Source: Saccoglossus kowalevskii (lineage: Eukaryota; Hemichordata; Enteropneusta; Harrimaniidae). Taken from it: a DNA stretch of 24,724 bases. The position numbers and the translations under genes are program-made. The DNA lies in contig NW_003129870.1 of the NCBI RefSeq assembly GCF_000003605.2, positions 58,304 through 83,027 of the forward strand, written 5' to 3'. Each line of letters begins with the position of its first letter. Within the stretch, counting starts at the first letter, position 1. The notes beneath the pieces are model-generated. The model saw nothing but the letters and a program-made list of their open reading frames with translations, ran no database searches and was not told the origin of the DNA. Of this stretch, positions 11,901 to 19,803 are shown piece by piece.

Positions 11901-14900
11901 TGACAGATGATCACTCAATCCTGTCAACTAATCCGAAACAGAAAATCTCCCTAGTGACGTACCTACAAGGAACCACAGTTTGCAAAAATTCAACCAGTTT
12001 TCTGGCATCCTGCTTGCCTTCATAGTAGAAATCAAGACCATCATGGTGGGCTTTGATGTTGACAGTCGATGTATGGGCACGGTGTTTCAGGATCAGTTGC
12101 TCCAGATAAAAGAACGTTTTCTTGTGCGTTGTCTAGAATACGAGTAAATTACATCATACATAGAATTGAAATGTTAATGAAATGTTATTACAGCAATTCC
12201 AGGCACTGAGATTTGACGCTGAAGTAGTGCTAGATGTTGATAACTTACTACAATAAGTTACACACTTTGTTTTCAAATTTACAGAAGTTGTAACTAGAAA
12301 TATAAACATCGGCTGCAAATCAGGAGAATGATTGACAGATATTGCTGACAATGTTTTTACTATTTTTGCTACAAAATCAGGTACACCTAGACTTTGAGGC
12401 GCGTCCGTCTTTCAGTCACCTTTGGTTGGTCGTTGTGTTGATTTCGTGTCTACAAATCGACAAGCACCATGATGGAGTAGCAAGGAGTCAACAAACCAGT
12501 TGAAGATTTGTCGATTTGTATTTTCGTGGACTGTCATTTGCTGAGATCGGAGATCGAAATGGTGTTTCAAAGCAGATAGCTTATAATATCGTCAAACGGT
12601 TTGTTACCACCGAGAGTATCCTGCCAGGAAAGCGTAAGAGCGACCATTCCGCGACTAAAAAACTAACTGACAACGTTATAGACTATGATGAATATTATAA
12701 AACATTGCGGCCGCGCATTTACGAACGGGAAATTCGACAAAAACTACTTGAAGACTGTATGTACGGCAGCAACCCTCCTCGGACGTGTGCCCGTGTGTTG
12801 CTAGTGATAACCTTTTTAAAGCGATTATTTTTGGTGGCACATCAATCTTTTGGTTCTCATCGTCGAGAACTAATAATCGAATAACATCCATTCTACTTAT
12901 GTATTCAATTTCATTATTGATATACTGGATGAAGTCTTCATAGGACATTTGTTGCAGGCAGCTTTCAGTATATACATCAACGTGATACGGTTATTTCCAT
13001 AGTAGAAATAATGCACTTTGATCAATAATTCTGTCATGATCAGTCGGTCAGCTGGTTCTGTAAAATAACTTACGGGTAACTAACGTTCTTTACAGTGCCA
13101 CCACTTTATGCGCCCCTCTCACTGAAATAACATGTGACGCAAATTGAAGTAACTAAGGGAGCCTCAATCGTTTATTGGAGGAAAAATTCAAAACTTATGT
13201 ACCGCCACTTTTATGGGTGGAGCTTTCTTCCGGTGCGCTTCATTTTGCAGACTTGCTGTCTGCATTATTTGTAACAACTTCTGTAAATGTGAAAACAAAG
13301 TGTGTAACCTATTGTAGTAAGTTATCAACATCTAGCACTACTGTAATAACTGCAGAAATTGTCAAATGCGTCAAATTCAGGGTGCTTGCTGCTGAATCAA
13401 ACAGATGCGCTGAATTTGAGAAAATGAGAATTCTTAATTTACAACTGCAAAATTTGCATTAGAAACCGCAGCTTCTATTAAAATTGTACAATGAAACAGA
13501 GGGGATGCGGCTTCTATTAGAGCATCTACACATATGAGAAATGATGAATTTTTGGTTCTCAATTATTTAAAAATAATGGGTGCGACTTCTATTAGGGATG
13601 CGGCTTCTAATAGAGATTTTACGGTAATATAATATTTCCACATACAAACCTTCTGTCTGACTTGTACACATGCTTTCCAGAAATCCTTTGCTTCCACTCG
13701 ATGACAGTCTGAACACATTTGATAATGAACCATAAACTCCACAACAAACACCTGTTGTAGAACAGTGCCACCAAGCACCTCTTTCTGAATAGTCAGTTTG
13801 ACCTTTAGCCTCTTGGAATGCGGTTCAGTCCAGATAAAACCAGCATCAACAAGGTTTACCTGATCAAGACAGGTAGACAAAAAAAACATTTTTGTTTTAT
13901 TCAGAACATTTGAAGAGTAGAAAATTGTACATAATTTCTCGAAAAATATAATTGTCATTGTTTGACTCGTGATTGGGTGGCTGAGATCTTTGGTCCGAGG
14001 AACACATACCTTATTTAAACCTTTCAATTTTTTCAAACACAAAGAAAGTAACTCTCTGGATTCCAATGTACAAACTACCCAGGATTCTGGAGGCTGTAAA
14101 TACCTGGAAATGTAATGTGAAAAATTATCACATGTCCACGACCCCATTAATTTCAATTTTTTTAAAGTTGTATTCCAACTTTTAGGCAGAACACCTCCGC
14201 CATTTATTATGATAAAATCAGGTTTAGTAACAAATCCTAAAATAGTGGAGCCTTGAAGTTGGCCTGCAGGGTTGTGGTATTGAATCACTAAACACAATTT
14301 TCACTGTTGTAATCACTTATTTTAGACGCGTCTTTTTAAATTCAGTTTCATGATAAGATTTTTCATGAGCCATACAAAATCTAAATGGTGCTTACATGGG
14401 TTAGTGAATACAGAAAATAGAAATGAAACTTTGAATTATTCTGGTCAACCTCAGTTCAGTGACTGAATCTGTATACAAAAAATATTATGGCACAACTATC
14501 TAAACATCAGAACAGTAAGCAAGTAAATTTTGATTGCCAAAAATAATTAGATTTAATAAATATCACTCTGTCTACATGTAAATAACACTAGTGCAGCTTT
14601 CACTTCTAAAAGTTCATGACTTTCCCATTCTTGCAAAAATTTGGAAATAGTGAAAAAAAACAGTTTATCCTTTAATTTCATGACAGCACAACATGTGTAC
14701 GAATAAAACAGAAGCTCAAAATTATCTACCATAAAATCTGTATTAGGCTCTGCAACCCTAATAGAAGTCACACACATTCTTTTTGAACAATTGAGAAGCA
14801 AGGCTTTACTTAATCTCATATGTGTAGATGCTCTAATAGAAGCCGCATCCCCTGTATTGCACTTTACCATTTTAAGGTAGAGATGCAGGTTCGTTGGCAC

Positions 14901-17524
14901 TTGGGAGTGAATTTTTTTTTTTTGCTTTTTATTATCCAAACAGTCTTGGCTATAGACTGTTGAAATTTTGTAGAATTGTGAATAGTAGAACATACTCAAA
15001 AAAACGATTTTAAAATATAGATAACAGGTGCAAACATTCTCTTTTTTGAATGTCTAGCAAGATTTAGCAAGGCTGTACATAAATAATAAAAAAGAAACAT
15101 GGTGAAAAAAAGAAATGACGGGATCTCCATATTATGCACTATATTTAACTTTTAACAAAACGATAATACATTTAAATTTGGAACTGTTACAGCCTATTTT
15201 AATTATGAGCATTAGCAAACTTCTTACTGAGTGAATTGTTATGCAAATTAGCAATTTCTCAACTTCTTTTGAGTGCACATTCCAGAACTTTAAAAAAAAA
15301 AAGCTCCTATACGCTTTGACCTTTTGTTTTGAAGTTTTCACAAATGATTGACAATGTGTTTATCTTCAAAACGCCGTCTGGACAAGGGAGGTCATCTTGG
15401 TTTCTAATTAACTAATTGAAATACCTGTCAGGTAAACTGCATCTCTACCTTAATAGAAAGCCACAGCTTCTAATACAAATTTTACATTTACAAATCACAT
15501 TTAAATCCCAAATGTTAATTTGCCCGTCTCTTTATTCTCTAGTATCTTAGATATTACTTACCTTTCACAGTTTTTACAAAAATATATGACTCCTTGTTTG
15601 GGAATTCCCTCAGTGATGTCAACTTGTGTACGAATACAAGACACGCACATATTAGCAGGATTAGATTCTATGGCAATACCACACTGGCAACAAAGGCTGA
15701 AATAATTCAAACAGAATTAGGAAATAAATTGCTATTGCTTGTATATTTTGTTAAACCTCTTATTCAAGGTTTTTTTTCCCTTCAGATCAAAACTGTCGAA
15801 AAAATATCTGTGTCTGTAATCAAATCTGTATACATTATCTCATCTGTGATGGAATGACTTGAGTATGCAAATGCGTTTGCAAAAATTTAAATTGAAAAGC
15901 ATGTTTCTCTGACACAGAGTAGCGACAGTGTTCACCCCTCTGCCACTGAGGTGTTATGTGGGTATAAAAGACATTTTCAGAACCAGATTCTCAAACATGG
16001 GTACCAGCATGGACGTACTACCACAGGATGAACCACTGAGTTAAGAGGATTAAAAAAGCACTCGAGAAAGTTTACTTTTGGTGTTGTAATGTGTTAAAAT
16101 CCTCTTCAAACCTTTGTCTTACCAATAAACATTCAAATAAAACAAGATCAAAGTAATTGGATGAGTCTTGTCGTCATTAAAAGGGGTGTGTACATCGCAT
16201 GAAAAATGTTACATTTCATATCATTTACCAATTTCAATGCGCATTCAAAAACAGCGATCGACAAGCATGCGCAGTTCCTCCCACGTGACAAACACCAGAA
16301 ATAAATCAGGTCGACAAAAGTTAGTTGACGATCGGGAAGTTACAGTACTTTCTTGGTGGTTTTTGAAATTTTTGCTTTAATTTTTTATTGTATGATATTT
16401 CAACTTTACCTTGATTTGCGACAAACAAGTTTAATATAAGATCCGAATTGTTATTATTCCTGTTTATTACTGTGATTGACATTAGTGATAGCACAAGATA
16501 GCTGGTTTAAAACACCCTGTCAACTTTTTTGTTAATCTGTTTCCACTTTCAGCGCTAATGAGCTCCACTATGTGCGACGCCACCTTTGCTTAGGGAAAAT
16601 GTCACATGACCACGTGATGACTCGAATGTGCTGAACAACTCCGAGAACTGCCAAACGCACTGTGTAAACAGATTTAGGGATCACCCGGCTACACAATTAC
16701 GATCTTAAGAATAATTAAACATCAGTGTTTATTTATTACTTCAAAATAATCATTTTGAAATTGGAAATTGGTCAGTGGGTCATCCTGTGTTAGTTAGTAC
16801 GTCCATGGTACCAGGTATCTTTTTGAATCTGATAAAAATTGAACACCCATCTTGTACTTGAGTGTCCCACTGCGGGGAAAAATTGTCTCCCATCTTGTCA
16901 CTCGCTATTTAGGGTTTTACTGCTGCTCGTCAGGACAAGGTTCATCCCGACAAGAAAAGTTTATAATTCCCTGTTAATATTTATTTATACCAATCAGAGC
17001 ACAGTCCCTCAACACCGGATGTAAATCCATTTTCAAAGTCAGGTGAAATTACAAATGGTATAAATTGCATTTAGATTTGTAATTTTCAAATTATTTGTGC
17101 TTTTCAGTTTGATATCGATTTTAATTGTGAAATCAAGAAAATAATTTTAAATGCAAACACCTCAGGACTGTGGATCAGAGCAATGCCACCAGAACTGTCA
17201 CAACCCATTCAAGGTTGGGGGCGTCCTCGATGAGGGTATCCCGACTTCCGGTGCACATCAAATCGTATTTGCAATTTGCTAGTACATGTGAAGCAGTTTA
17301 CTTTCTTTAAAATCAGCAGTAATACAATGTAGGCCTAGGTGCGAGGCATCTTCAGAAAATGACTTTTTCTCGAGTCCCACTATGTTAAAATTTTCATAGT
17401 GTCATTCTCAAACATAATCTCAATCTGTTGAGAACAAAACGCGTTAAATATTGGAATACAACTATATTTTGAAGACTTACATTCTCCCCTGTGTAGTGCC
17501 CGATTCTCCCACCATATACTCCAT
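2841..17524 (-). CDS. NMD3: 60S ribosomal export protein NMD3, 12 coding exons, complete (507 aa)
   Basis: NMD3 is the adaptor that binds the joining face of new 60S ribosomal subunits and carries them through the nuclear pore by recruiting the exportin CRM1/XPO1; it is released in the cytoplasm. I assembled 12 exons with GT-AG introns and consistent phases, summing to 1524 nt, or 507 residues plus stop, against 503 in human. Visible hallmarks are four CxxC-type zinc motifs (C17/C18-C20, C32-C35, C55-C58, C140-C143), the RTHLGHLLNPGD block in exon 9, a basic nuclear-localisation segment KKSYDKQKRKLRRNWKLR (407-424), acidic stretches, and a C-terminal export signal ISLQEMLEDLNI (482-493). The start MEYM matches the family and lies in good context (AACAATGG). 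Every intron except 3 and 10 exceeds 500 bp and most hold transposons. Family assignment is from remembered conservation and is very strong. Confidence 0.97.
2975..4072 (-). other. NMD3: NMD3 intron 11
   Basis: AT-rich intron. The part next to exon 11 (3901-4077) is the 59-bp tandem repeat listed separately. The rest shows no gene or clear element; open frames at 2794-3051 and 3478-3669 on the plus strand are not coding. Confidence 0.8.
3901..4085. repeat. 59-bp tandem repeat, three full copies plus a partial one, copying a splice donor
   Basis: Units at 3901-3959, 3960-4018 and 4019-4077 differ at only two or three positions in total; a fourth begins at 4078 and runs into exon 11. On the minus strand each unit contains AATATCTATATGG followed by GTAGGTTGAC, i.e. 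the end of exon 11 and its donor. Donor-like GT dinucleotides therefore recur at 4072/4071, 4013/4012 and 3954/3953. The high identity points to recent duplication. Confidence 0.95.
4073..4143 (-). CDS. NMD3: NMD3 coding exon 11
   Basis: Acceptor TTCTTCAG|G and donor ATGG|GTAGGT. Encodes 441-463 (DYSEFLEDLEDDPEYRQHV, then NIYM) plus one base of Asp464. Its last 13 bases and its donor are repeated twice more in the following intron, in the 59-bp tandem repeat. Confidence 0.93.
4487..4596 (-). CDS. NMD3: NMD3 coding exon 10 (nuclear-localisation segment)
   Basis: Acceptor TTTTAAG|ATA and donor AG|GTGAGA. Encodes 404-439 and part of Arg440. The basic run KKSYDKQKRKLRRNWKLR corresponds to the nuclear-localisation region of NMD3. 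Confidence 0.95.
4597..6061 (-). other. NMD3: NMD3 intron 9
   Basis: Contains the TA-flanked MITE at 4878-5430. The rest (4597-4877 and 5433-6061) is AT-rich with no recognisable gene; open frames at 5324-5581 and 5746-6027 on the minus strand match nothing. Confidence 0.75.
4878..5430. mobile_element. MITE with TA target site (553 bp)
   Basis: Left end GAGTGTGAAGACAGCGTT (from 4879) reappears inverted at the right end (5412-5429), and the similarity continues inward to a shared CGTACGATT with small indels, about 40 bp per arm. TA dinucleotides flank both ends (4876-4877 and 5431-5432), as expected for Tc1/mariner-type insertion. It has no transposase. It sits in NMD3 intron 9. Confidence 0.8.
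6062..6250 (-). CDS. NMD3: NMD3 coding exon 9
   Basis: Acceptor CTCTTTCAG|CAC and donor GTG|GTAAGT, phase 0 at both ends. Encodes 341-403 with ADVWVARSQDLG and the highly conserved RTHLGHLLNPGDTVLGFD. Confidence 0.97.
6330..7260. repeat. Degenerate tandem array, about six units of 139-168 bp
   Basis: The marker CCAAGTTTCAT occurs at 6608, 6747, 6898, 7060 and 7228, with a weaker earlier unit near 6466. Spacings grow from 139 to 151, 162 and 168. Each unit also has an ATGCAAATTA segment and a TTGAGATATCAGTGG-like segment. The array ends in a CA-rich microsatellite. It could be the tail of a dispersed element or a diverged minisatellite. Confidence 0.85.
7283..7314. repeat. CA microsatellite
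   Basis: About 16 imperfect AC dinucleotides closing the repeat array in NMD3 intron 8. Confidence 0.95.
7325..7356. repeat. Hairpin with 9-bp perfect stem
   Basis: GACTCCCAT at 7325-7333 is the exact reverse complement of ATGGGAGTC at 7348-7356, with a 14-base loop. A related ACTCCCATGTG occurs at 6321-6331, at the other side of the repeat array, so the two may mark the ends of a single inserted unit. Confidence 0.7.
7381..7452. promoter_or_regulatory. Cluster of three CCCTCTAGCAAC motifs (CTCF-like cores)
   Basis: Plus-strand ACCCTCTAGCAAC (7381-7393), GCGCCCTCTAGCAAC (7404-7418) and GCCTCTAGTAAC (7441-7452). Read on the minus strand they resemble the CTCF core (GCTAGAGGGCGC). They may instead be residues of a repeat. 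Binding is inferred from the motif only. Confidence 0.3.
7720..7871 (-). CDS. NMD3: NMD3 coding exon 8
   Basis: Acceptor TCTACAG|TT and donor AAA|GTATGT. Encodes 291-340, including YWRTPFNSLC and LTEYIVLQIEP, which align with the NMD3 body. Open sequence extends past both ends (7666-7917) but the splice sites trim it. Confidence 0.95.
7872..8817 (-). other. NMD3: NMD3 intron 7
   Basis: Contains the TTAA-flanked MITE at 8360-8656. No gene or other recognised element in the rest. Confidence 0.75.
8360..8656. mobile_element. MITE flanked by TTAA (297 bp)
   Basis: Terminal inverted repeats GGGTGGTGGTCGTCGCGC (8361-8378) and, at the right end, GCGCGACGACCACCGCCC match at 17 of 19 positions counting the outer base. 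TTAA lies at both flanks (8356-8359 and 8657-8660), the target typical of piggyBac and Kolobok elements. It has no coding capacity and lies in NMD3 intron 7. Confidence 0.85.
8818..8935 (-). CDS. NMD3: NMD3 coding exon 7
   Basis: Acceptor TTTATAG|GAT and donor CAAA|GTGAGT. Encodes 251-289 plus one base of Ile290. LPPKLAQSLGNIGQICLC and LIHIIDPTSLQ are the family match. Confidence 0.95.
8936..9691 (-). other. NMD3: NMD3 intron 6
   Basis: AT-rich intron. I see no repeat, element or gene in it. Confidence 0.7.
9692..9788 (-). CDS. NMD3: NMD3 coding exon 6
   Basis: Acceptor GTTTCTAG|A and donor AAG|GTGAGT. Encodes 219-250 and includes SQRLISHDTHNNTYNYKTT and VEIVPICK, near-identical to other animal NMD3. 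It follows an intron that contains the assembly gap. Confidence 0.96.
10215..10522. mobile_element. Non-autonomous inverted-repeat DNA transposon, copy 2 (308 bp)
   Basis: Same family and orientation as 1896-2291: it begins CAGAGGTACTTGGGGTTTGC and ends with AAAGTAATGTACCTCTG. A 7-bp direct repeat GTCATAT flanks it (10208-10214 and 10523-10529). Compared with copy 1 it lacks about 90 bp of internal sequence and ATTAC in the left terminus. The right two thirds are almost identical between copies, indicating a recently active family. Confidence 0.9.
11084..11464. other. Assembly gap (381 N)
   Basis: Unresolved bases within NMD3 intron 5. The exons on both sides join in frame, so no coding sequence is needed here. 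Open frames reported through the gap are meaningless. Confidence 0.99.
11761..11788. repeat. GAC/AAC trinucleotide microsatellite
   Basis: Two ACGACGACGACA-type runs in intron 5, 28 bp in all. Simple-sequence repeat, not a gene. Confidence 0.85.
11963..12132 (-). CDS. NMD3: NMD3 coding exon 5
   Basis: Acceptor ATTCTAG|ACA and donor AG|GTACGT. Encodes 162-217 and part of Arg218. HKKTFFYLEQLILKH and HDGLDFYYEGKQDARKLVEF are conserved NMD3 segments. The phase fits both neighbours. Confidence 0.96.
12223..12294 (-). repeat. 72-bp inverted repeat, left arm
   Basis: Reverse complement matches 13271-13342 at 69 of 72 positions. The pair encloses the transposase fragment at 12504-12884, so the arms may be (sub)terminal repeats of one 1.1-kb element, or two separate insertions of a short element. 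Weaker similarity (GCGTCAAAT, then CAG and CTG) continues outward. Confidence 0.9.
12504..12884 (+). pseudogene. Tc1/Pax-type transposase, N-terminal DNA-binding fragment
   Basis: The open frame starts after a TGA at 12501 and has no ATG at its head. It encodes a helix-turn-helix of the paired/Tc1 type: LSFAEIGDRNGVSKQIAYN, then IVKRF, KLTDNVIDYDEYYKTLRP, and IYEREIRQKLLEDCM. These correspond to the two DNA-binding subdomains of Tc1/mariner-like transposases. The catalytic DDE domain is absent; the last 30 or so residues lose similarity before the stop. It lies between inverted repeats in NMD3 intron 4, on the strand opposite the gene, and is a dead remnant. The family call is from pattern recognition; exact superfamily uncertain. 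Confidence 0.75.
13271..13342 (+). repeat. 72-bp inverted repeat, right arm
   Basis: Partner of 12223-12294 with three mismatches. A 95-codon open frame (13175-13462) runs through this arm and another (12154-12351, minus) runs through the partner; both contain the same peptide only because the DNA is duplicated. Confidence 0.9.
13466..13626 (+). repeat. GCGGCTTCTATTAG repeat block with element terminus
   Basis: Four variants of GCNGCTTCTATTAG at 13468-13480, 13507-13520, 13582-13595 and 13600-13613, ending in AGAGATTTTACGGTA. The arrangement is that of a terminal or subterminal repeat of a DNA transposon. It ends 24 bp from the exon 4 donor. Inverted relatives are at 14758-14852 and 15437-15490. 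Confidence 0.7.
13501..13538 (+). repeat. 38-bp perfect inverted repeat, left arm
   Basis: Exact reverse complement of 14815-14852, beginning GGGGATGCGGCTTCTATTAG. The pair encloses NMD3 exons 3 and 4. Confidence 0.93.
13650..13859 (-). CDS. NMD3: NMD3 coding exon 4
   Basis: Acceptor TTGATCAG|GTA and donor AAG|GTTTGT, phase 0 at both ends. Encodes 92-161, with the conserved DAGFIWTEPHSKRLKVKLT block and the fourth cysteine pair CSDC at 140-143, followed by HRVEAKDFWKA. Confidence 0.97.
14010..14103 (-). CDS. NMD3: NMD3 coding exon 3
   Basis: Acceptor ATTTCCAG|G completes the split Arg codon; donor AAG|GTATGT. Encodes 61-91, including YLQPPESWVVCTLESRELL, a conserved NMD3 segment. The exon is only 150 bp from exon 4. 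Confidence 0.96.
14104..15561 (-). other. NMD3: NMD3 intron 2
   Basis: Contains inverted copies of the GCGGCTTCTATTAG repeat (14758-14852) and a 17-bp inverted pair CTGCATCTCTACCTTAA (14872-14888 versus 15437-15453), followed by another CTTCTAATA variant to 15490. It looks like one or more nested transposons of about 0.7 kb. No gene. Confidence 0.65.
14815..14852 (-). repeat. 38-bp perfect inverted repeat, right arm
   Basis: Exact inverse of 13501-13538, in intron 2. A shorter relative (CTAATAGAAGT) lies at 14758-14768. Confidence 0.93.
15562..15696 (-). CDS. NMD3: NMD3 coding exon 2 (zinc-binding N-terminus)
   Basis: Acceptor TTATTTCAG|C and donor AG|GTAAGT. Encodes residues 16-59 and part of Arg60, holding three of the four cysteine pairs (CCQC at 17-20, CVSC at 32-35, CKNC at 55-58) and the family block VDITEGIPKQ. 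Confidence 0.96.
15697..17480 (-). other. NMD3: NMD3 intron 1
   Basis: A 1.8-kb intron between the 44-bp coding exon 1 and exon 2. It contains one arm of the 111-bp inverted repeat (17044-17154). No gene is recognised; short open frames at 15594-15857, 16168-16380 and 16839-17024 show no family features. Confidence 0.75.
17044..17154 (+). repeat. 111-bp inverted repeat, left arm (NMD3 intron 1)
   Basis: Reverse complement of 18509-18619 with only a few mismatches and single-base indels. The shared core includes TTTGTGCTTTTCAGTTTGAT followed by ATCGATTTTAATTGTGAAATC. The arms lie 1.35 kb apart and bracket NMD3 exon 1. Confidence 0.9.
17481..17524 (-). CDS. NMD3: NMD3 coding exon 1 (residues 1-15)
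   Basis: Encodes MEYMVGESGTTQGR plus two bases of the next codon, then a strong donor AT|GTAAGT. The split codon AT|C gives Ile, which joins in frame to LCCQCG of exon 2. The MEYM start is typical of animal NMD3. This exon was preferred over an alternative start at 16893 that has a poor donor. Confidence 0.93.
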
Positions 17525-18508
17525 TGTTAGTTTGCTCCACAAGTCAAGAACTGTCCGGATCAGCGATATCTACGTCGACCATGTGTCCGCAGCTTGCGCA
17601 ATGCGTACGCAGGCAATCTCGTTCAACTTTGACCTCTGTATACGAAACGCAATATTGTCGTTAGAGGGCACTCGTCATTCAGAACTTTAACATCCATCAC
17701 AATGACACTGCTGTTTTATCTACAGTCATTTGGTGGTTGGAAATACAATACACTAAATAGAAGTGCTTGATTTGTCTGGGTTTCAGTTATCAAGTGACTG
17801 AATTCATGTTCAATTGTGGATTCCGTAATGTAGCACCACGATTCGCTCGCACAACTACAATCACTACCATCTTGTAGTGATCATTCAATTACGTTTCCCC
17901 ACGCAGTATAAGAACACTGGCATCAGTCGGGGAAGAAGAAAAAATACAAAACGAACAATGAATACACTCCAGAGTATGATGTAAGTATTAAGACAGTGTA
18001 TAAGTTGTCTTAAAATGAAATTTAATGTTGGAATAACAATCATATTTTTGTTAAAATAAATAAATAAATCCCATATATATATTTCTGTGGAAATTGTGTG
18101 TACAGTCACGAATTTGGGGGAATTTTGATCAATTTCGCCACTTTTAAATCCAAATTTACAGATGACATCTATCCCTACTCGGGAAAGTACCTCATTGTGA
18201 TATAATTCCGTATGAATTCCTTCTTCCAACAAATTTCACGAACACTGAGTTTAAACAAACACATTCTCAGTTTTTGGCCGGCCGACCACGCCAAATCACG
18301 ACGATTTACTGTTAATATGCGTGAAGCCCTCTGGTAGAACAAGTCTACAATTTAGTGAAAATGTCGCCAATGTATCTCTATAACGGTTAATACAGTGATG
18401 GCTCCAAACATAATTTATTTGTTTAATCGCAGCCGATGGGCCGCAATGTGGTTTCAAGTCTTCCTGTATTTTTTGTATGTATCGCATTCATAACTAACAT
18501 TTTTATTC

Positions 18509-18619
18509 GCATTTTAAAATGATTTTATTGATTTCACAATTAAAATCGATATCAAACTGAAAAGCACAAATAAGTTGAAAATTACAAATCGCAATGCAAT
18601 TTATACATTTGTAATTTCA
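18509..18619 (-). repeat. 111-bp inverted repeat, right arm (upstream of NMD3)
   Basis: Partner of 17044-17154. It lies about 1 kb upstream of the NMD3 start codon. The similarity stops abruptly on both sides, as for two inverted insertions of one short element or the ends of a longer one. Confidence 0.9.
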
Positions 18620-19699
18620 GATCACTCGAAAACTTCCTTTTACTTTTAAAAATTGATTTACCTTTATTTTTGGATAGATTTACATTTGAAATTTCACTTT
18701 ATTTTAACTTAAAAATGAATTTAAAATTGCATACCCACAGAAATACTGAAGGTGTACCGTTACAACAGCTGTCACATCAACATAATACAACACTACAATT
18801 TTCATAATTTTATAAACATTTCTGTCGTATTTACTATAATATGTTCATGTAGTTGATCTGCGTACTAATTTATGGAATAAAAATCCGGACTTGGGATGTC
18901 GATGTGTTACGACCAAGTAAATTTTACTACGATGTCATGATTATGACGGTGACAATCACGGTGACTAGCTACGCCAGAAAGGACACATAAACTTGATATT
19001 ATGTGTTCATTTAGATCCATTCTTTCTTGACGAACAAGTACATGAGTGGCAATTTAGTGAAAGACGAGAACATTGTATAAGAAATGGGCAATGCAAGCTG
19101 CGAACTTACAAGTTCCCGTACATATGTCATCAGGGGGTATTTCTGTATGCAAATGAGAAGCTAATGAGGAGCCTCGATTTAAATACACAACAATAAAGTT
19201 GCCAATTTTTTCACTTAAAAAATATGTTATGCTTAGAAACATAAAAACGAATAACATTGATGTACCAATAAATGTTTTTAGACGAAAAAGTAGCAAGCAT
19301 TTCACATGTACTTTAAAAACTTTATAATAAGAGTTCACGACGTAACAACTTTGAATCATTGGAATAACACTGATAGATTAAGAACATGCGTTCGGACGTA
19401 TTCACGTGAAGAAATTGACATACGTATGTCATTATCCCAAATTAGTAATGTGATAACTAACACAAAAAAGATAGTTCCGGACTTTGCACTAACGAAACTG
19501 TATAAAAACGAGAGATGCCCCACGCCAATCACCTCATTTTAAAAACGGTGGTCATTTGCTCCAACGTTTACAAACGTTATTATTATGATATTTTAAATTT
19601 ATTTGAAGAAATTATCATTAGGTTATTTCATTGTGATATAATGTAGGCAATGAAAAATATGTATTTGACCGATATATCTATAGAAAGGTTACCGCCGAC

Positions 19700-19713
19700 G
19701 TCGCTATAGCAAC
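19700..19713 (+). promoter_or_regulatory. X-box-like site (RFX binding motif)
   Basis: GTCGCTATAGCAAC fits the RFX X-box consensus GTHNYYATRRNAAC at every position. It sits 374 bp upstream of the lipid-carrier start codon, next to a CGACGTCG element. A rough count gives about a 1 in 7 chance of such a match somewhere in the window, so this is only suggestive. Confidence 0.3.
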
Positions 19714-19739
19714 CCCGGTATTAATGATTCACAACTAGA

Positions 19740-19803
19740 ACCTCCAGGCCATTGAACCCTCGAACTATTGAACTTCCGGACTATCGCACCTTCGAAATAT
19801 CGA
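19740..19803 (+). repeat. 16-bp tandem repeat, four copies
   Basis: Four consecutive 16-mers (19740, 19756, 19772, 19788) with consensus near ACCTTCGAACTATYGA, diverged but without indels. Located about 290-350 bp upstream of the lipid-carrier start codon. Confidence 0.85.

Larger units (their letters stand above)
9789..11962 (-). other. NMD3: NMD3 intron 5
   Basis: Contains the second CAGAGG element (10215-10522), the assembly gap (11084-11464) and a short GAC-rich microsatellite (11761-11788). No other recognised feature. Confidence 0.75.
12133..13649 (-). other. NMD3: NMD3 intron 4
   Basis: Almost filled with transposon sequence: the 72-bp inverted pair, a transposase fragment and, next to exon 4, GCGGCTTCTATTAG repeats ending in TTTTACGGTA at 13617-13626. 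Confidence 0.75.

Noticed and set aside
12154-12351. Minus-strand frame sharing a 20-residue peptide with the plus-strand frame at 13175-13462
   Set aside because: The shared peptide is the translation of the 72-bp inverted repeat. There is no family match beyond it, so it was not called a conserved protein.
13563-14297. Single 244-codon minus-strand protein
   Set aside because: It is two NMD3 exons (13650-13859 and 14010-14103) joined by an intron that happens to stay open; donor and acceptor sites are clear and the intron peptide breaks the family alignment.
16847-16893. Alternative NMD3 first coding exon (minus strand, ATG at 16893, phase 2)
   Set aside because: The phase would fit, but the donor is GG|GTGTTC, which is poor, and the peptide does not resemble NMD3 starts. 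The exon at 17481-17524 has a GTAAGT donor and the family start MEYM.
17885-18232. 115-codon minus-strand open frame upstream of NMD3
   Set aside because: Low-complexity hydrophobic second half, no recognised domain, no supporting splice sites; likely chance.
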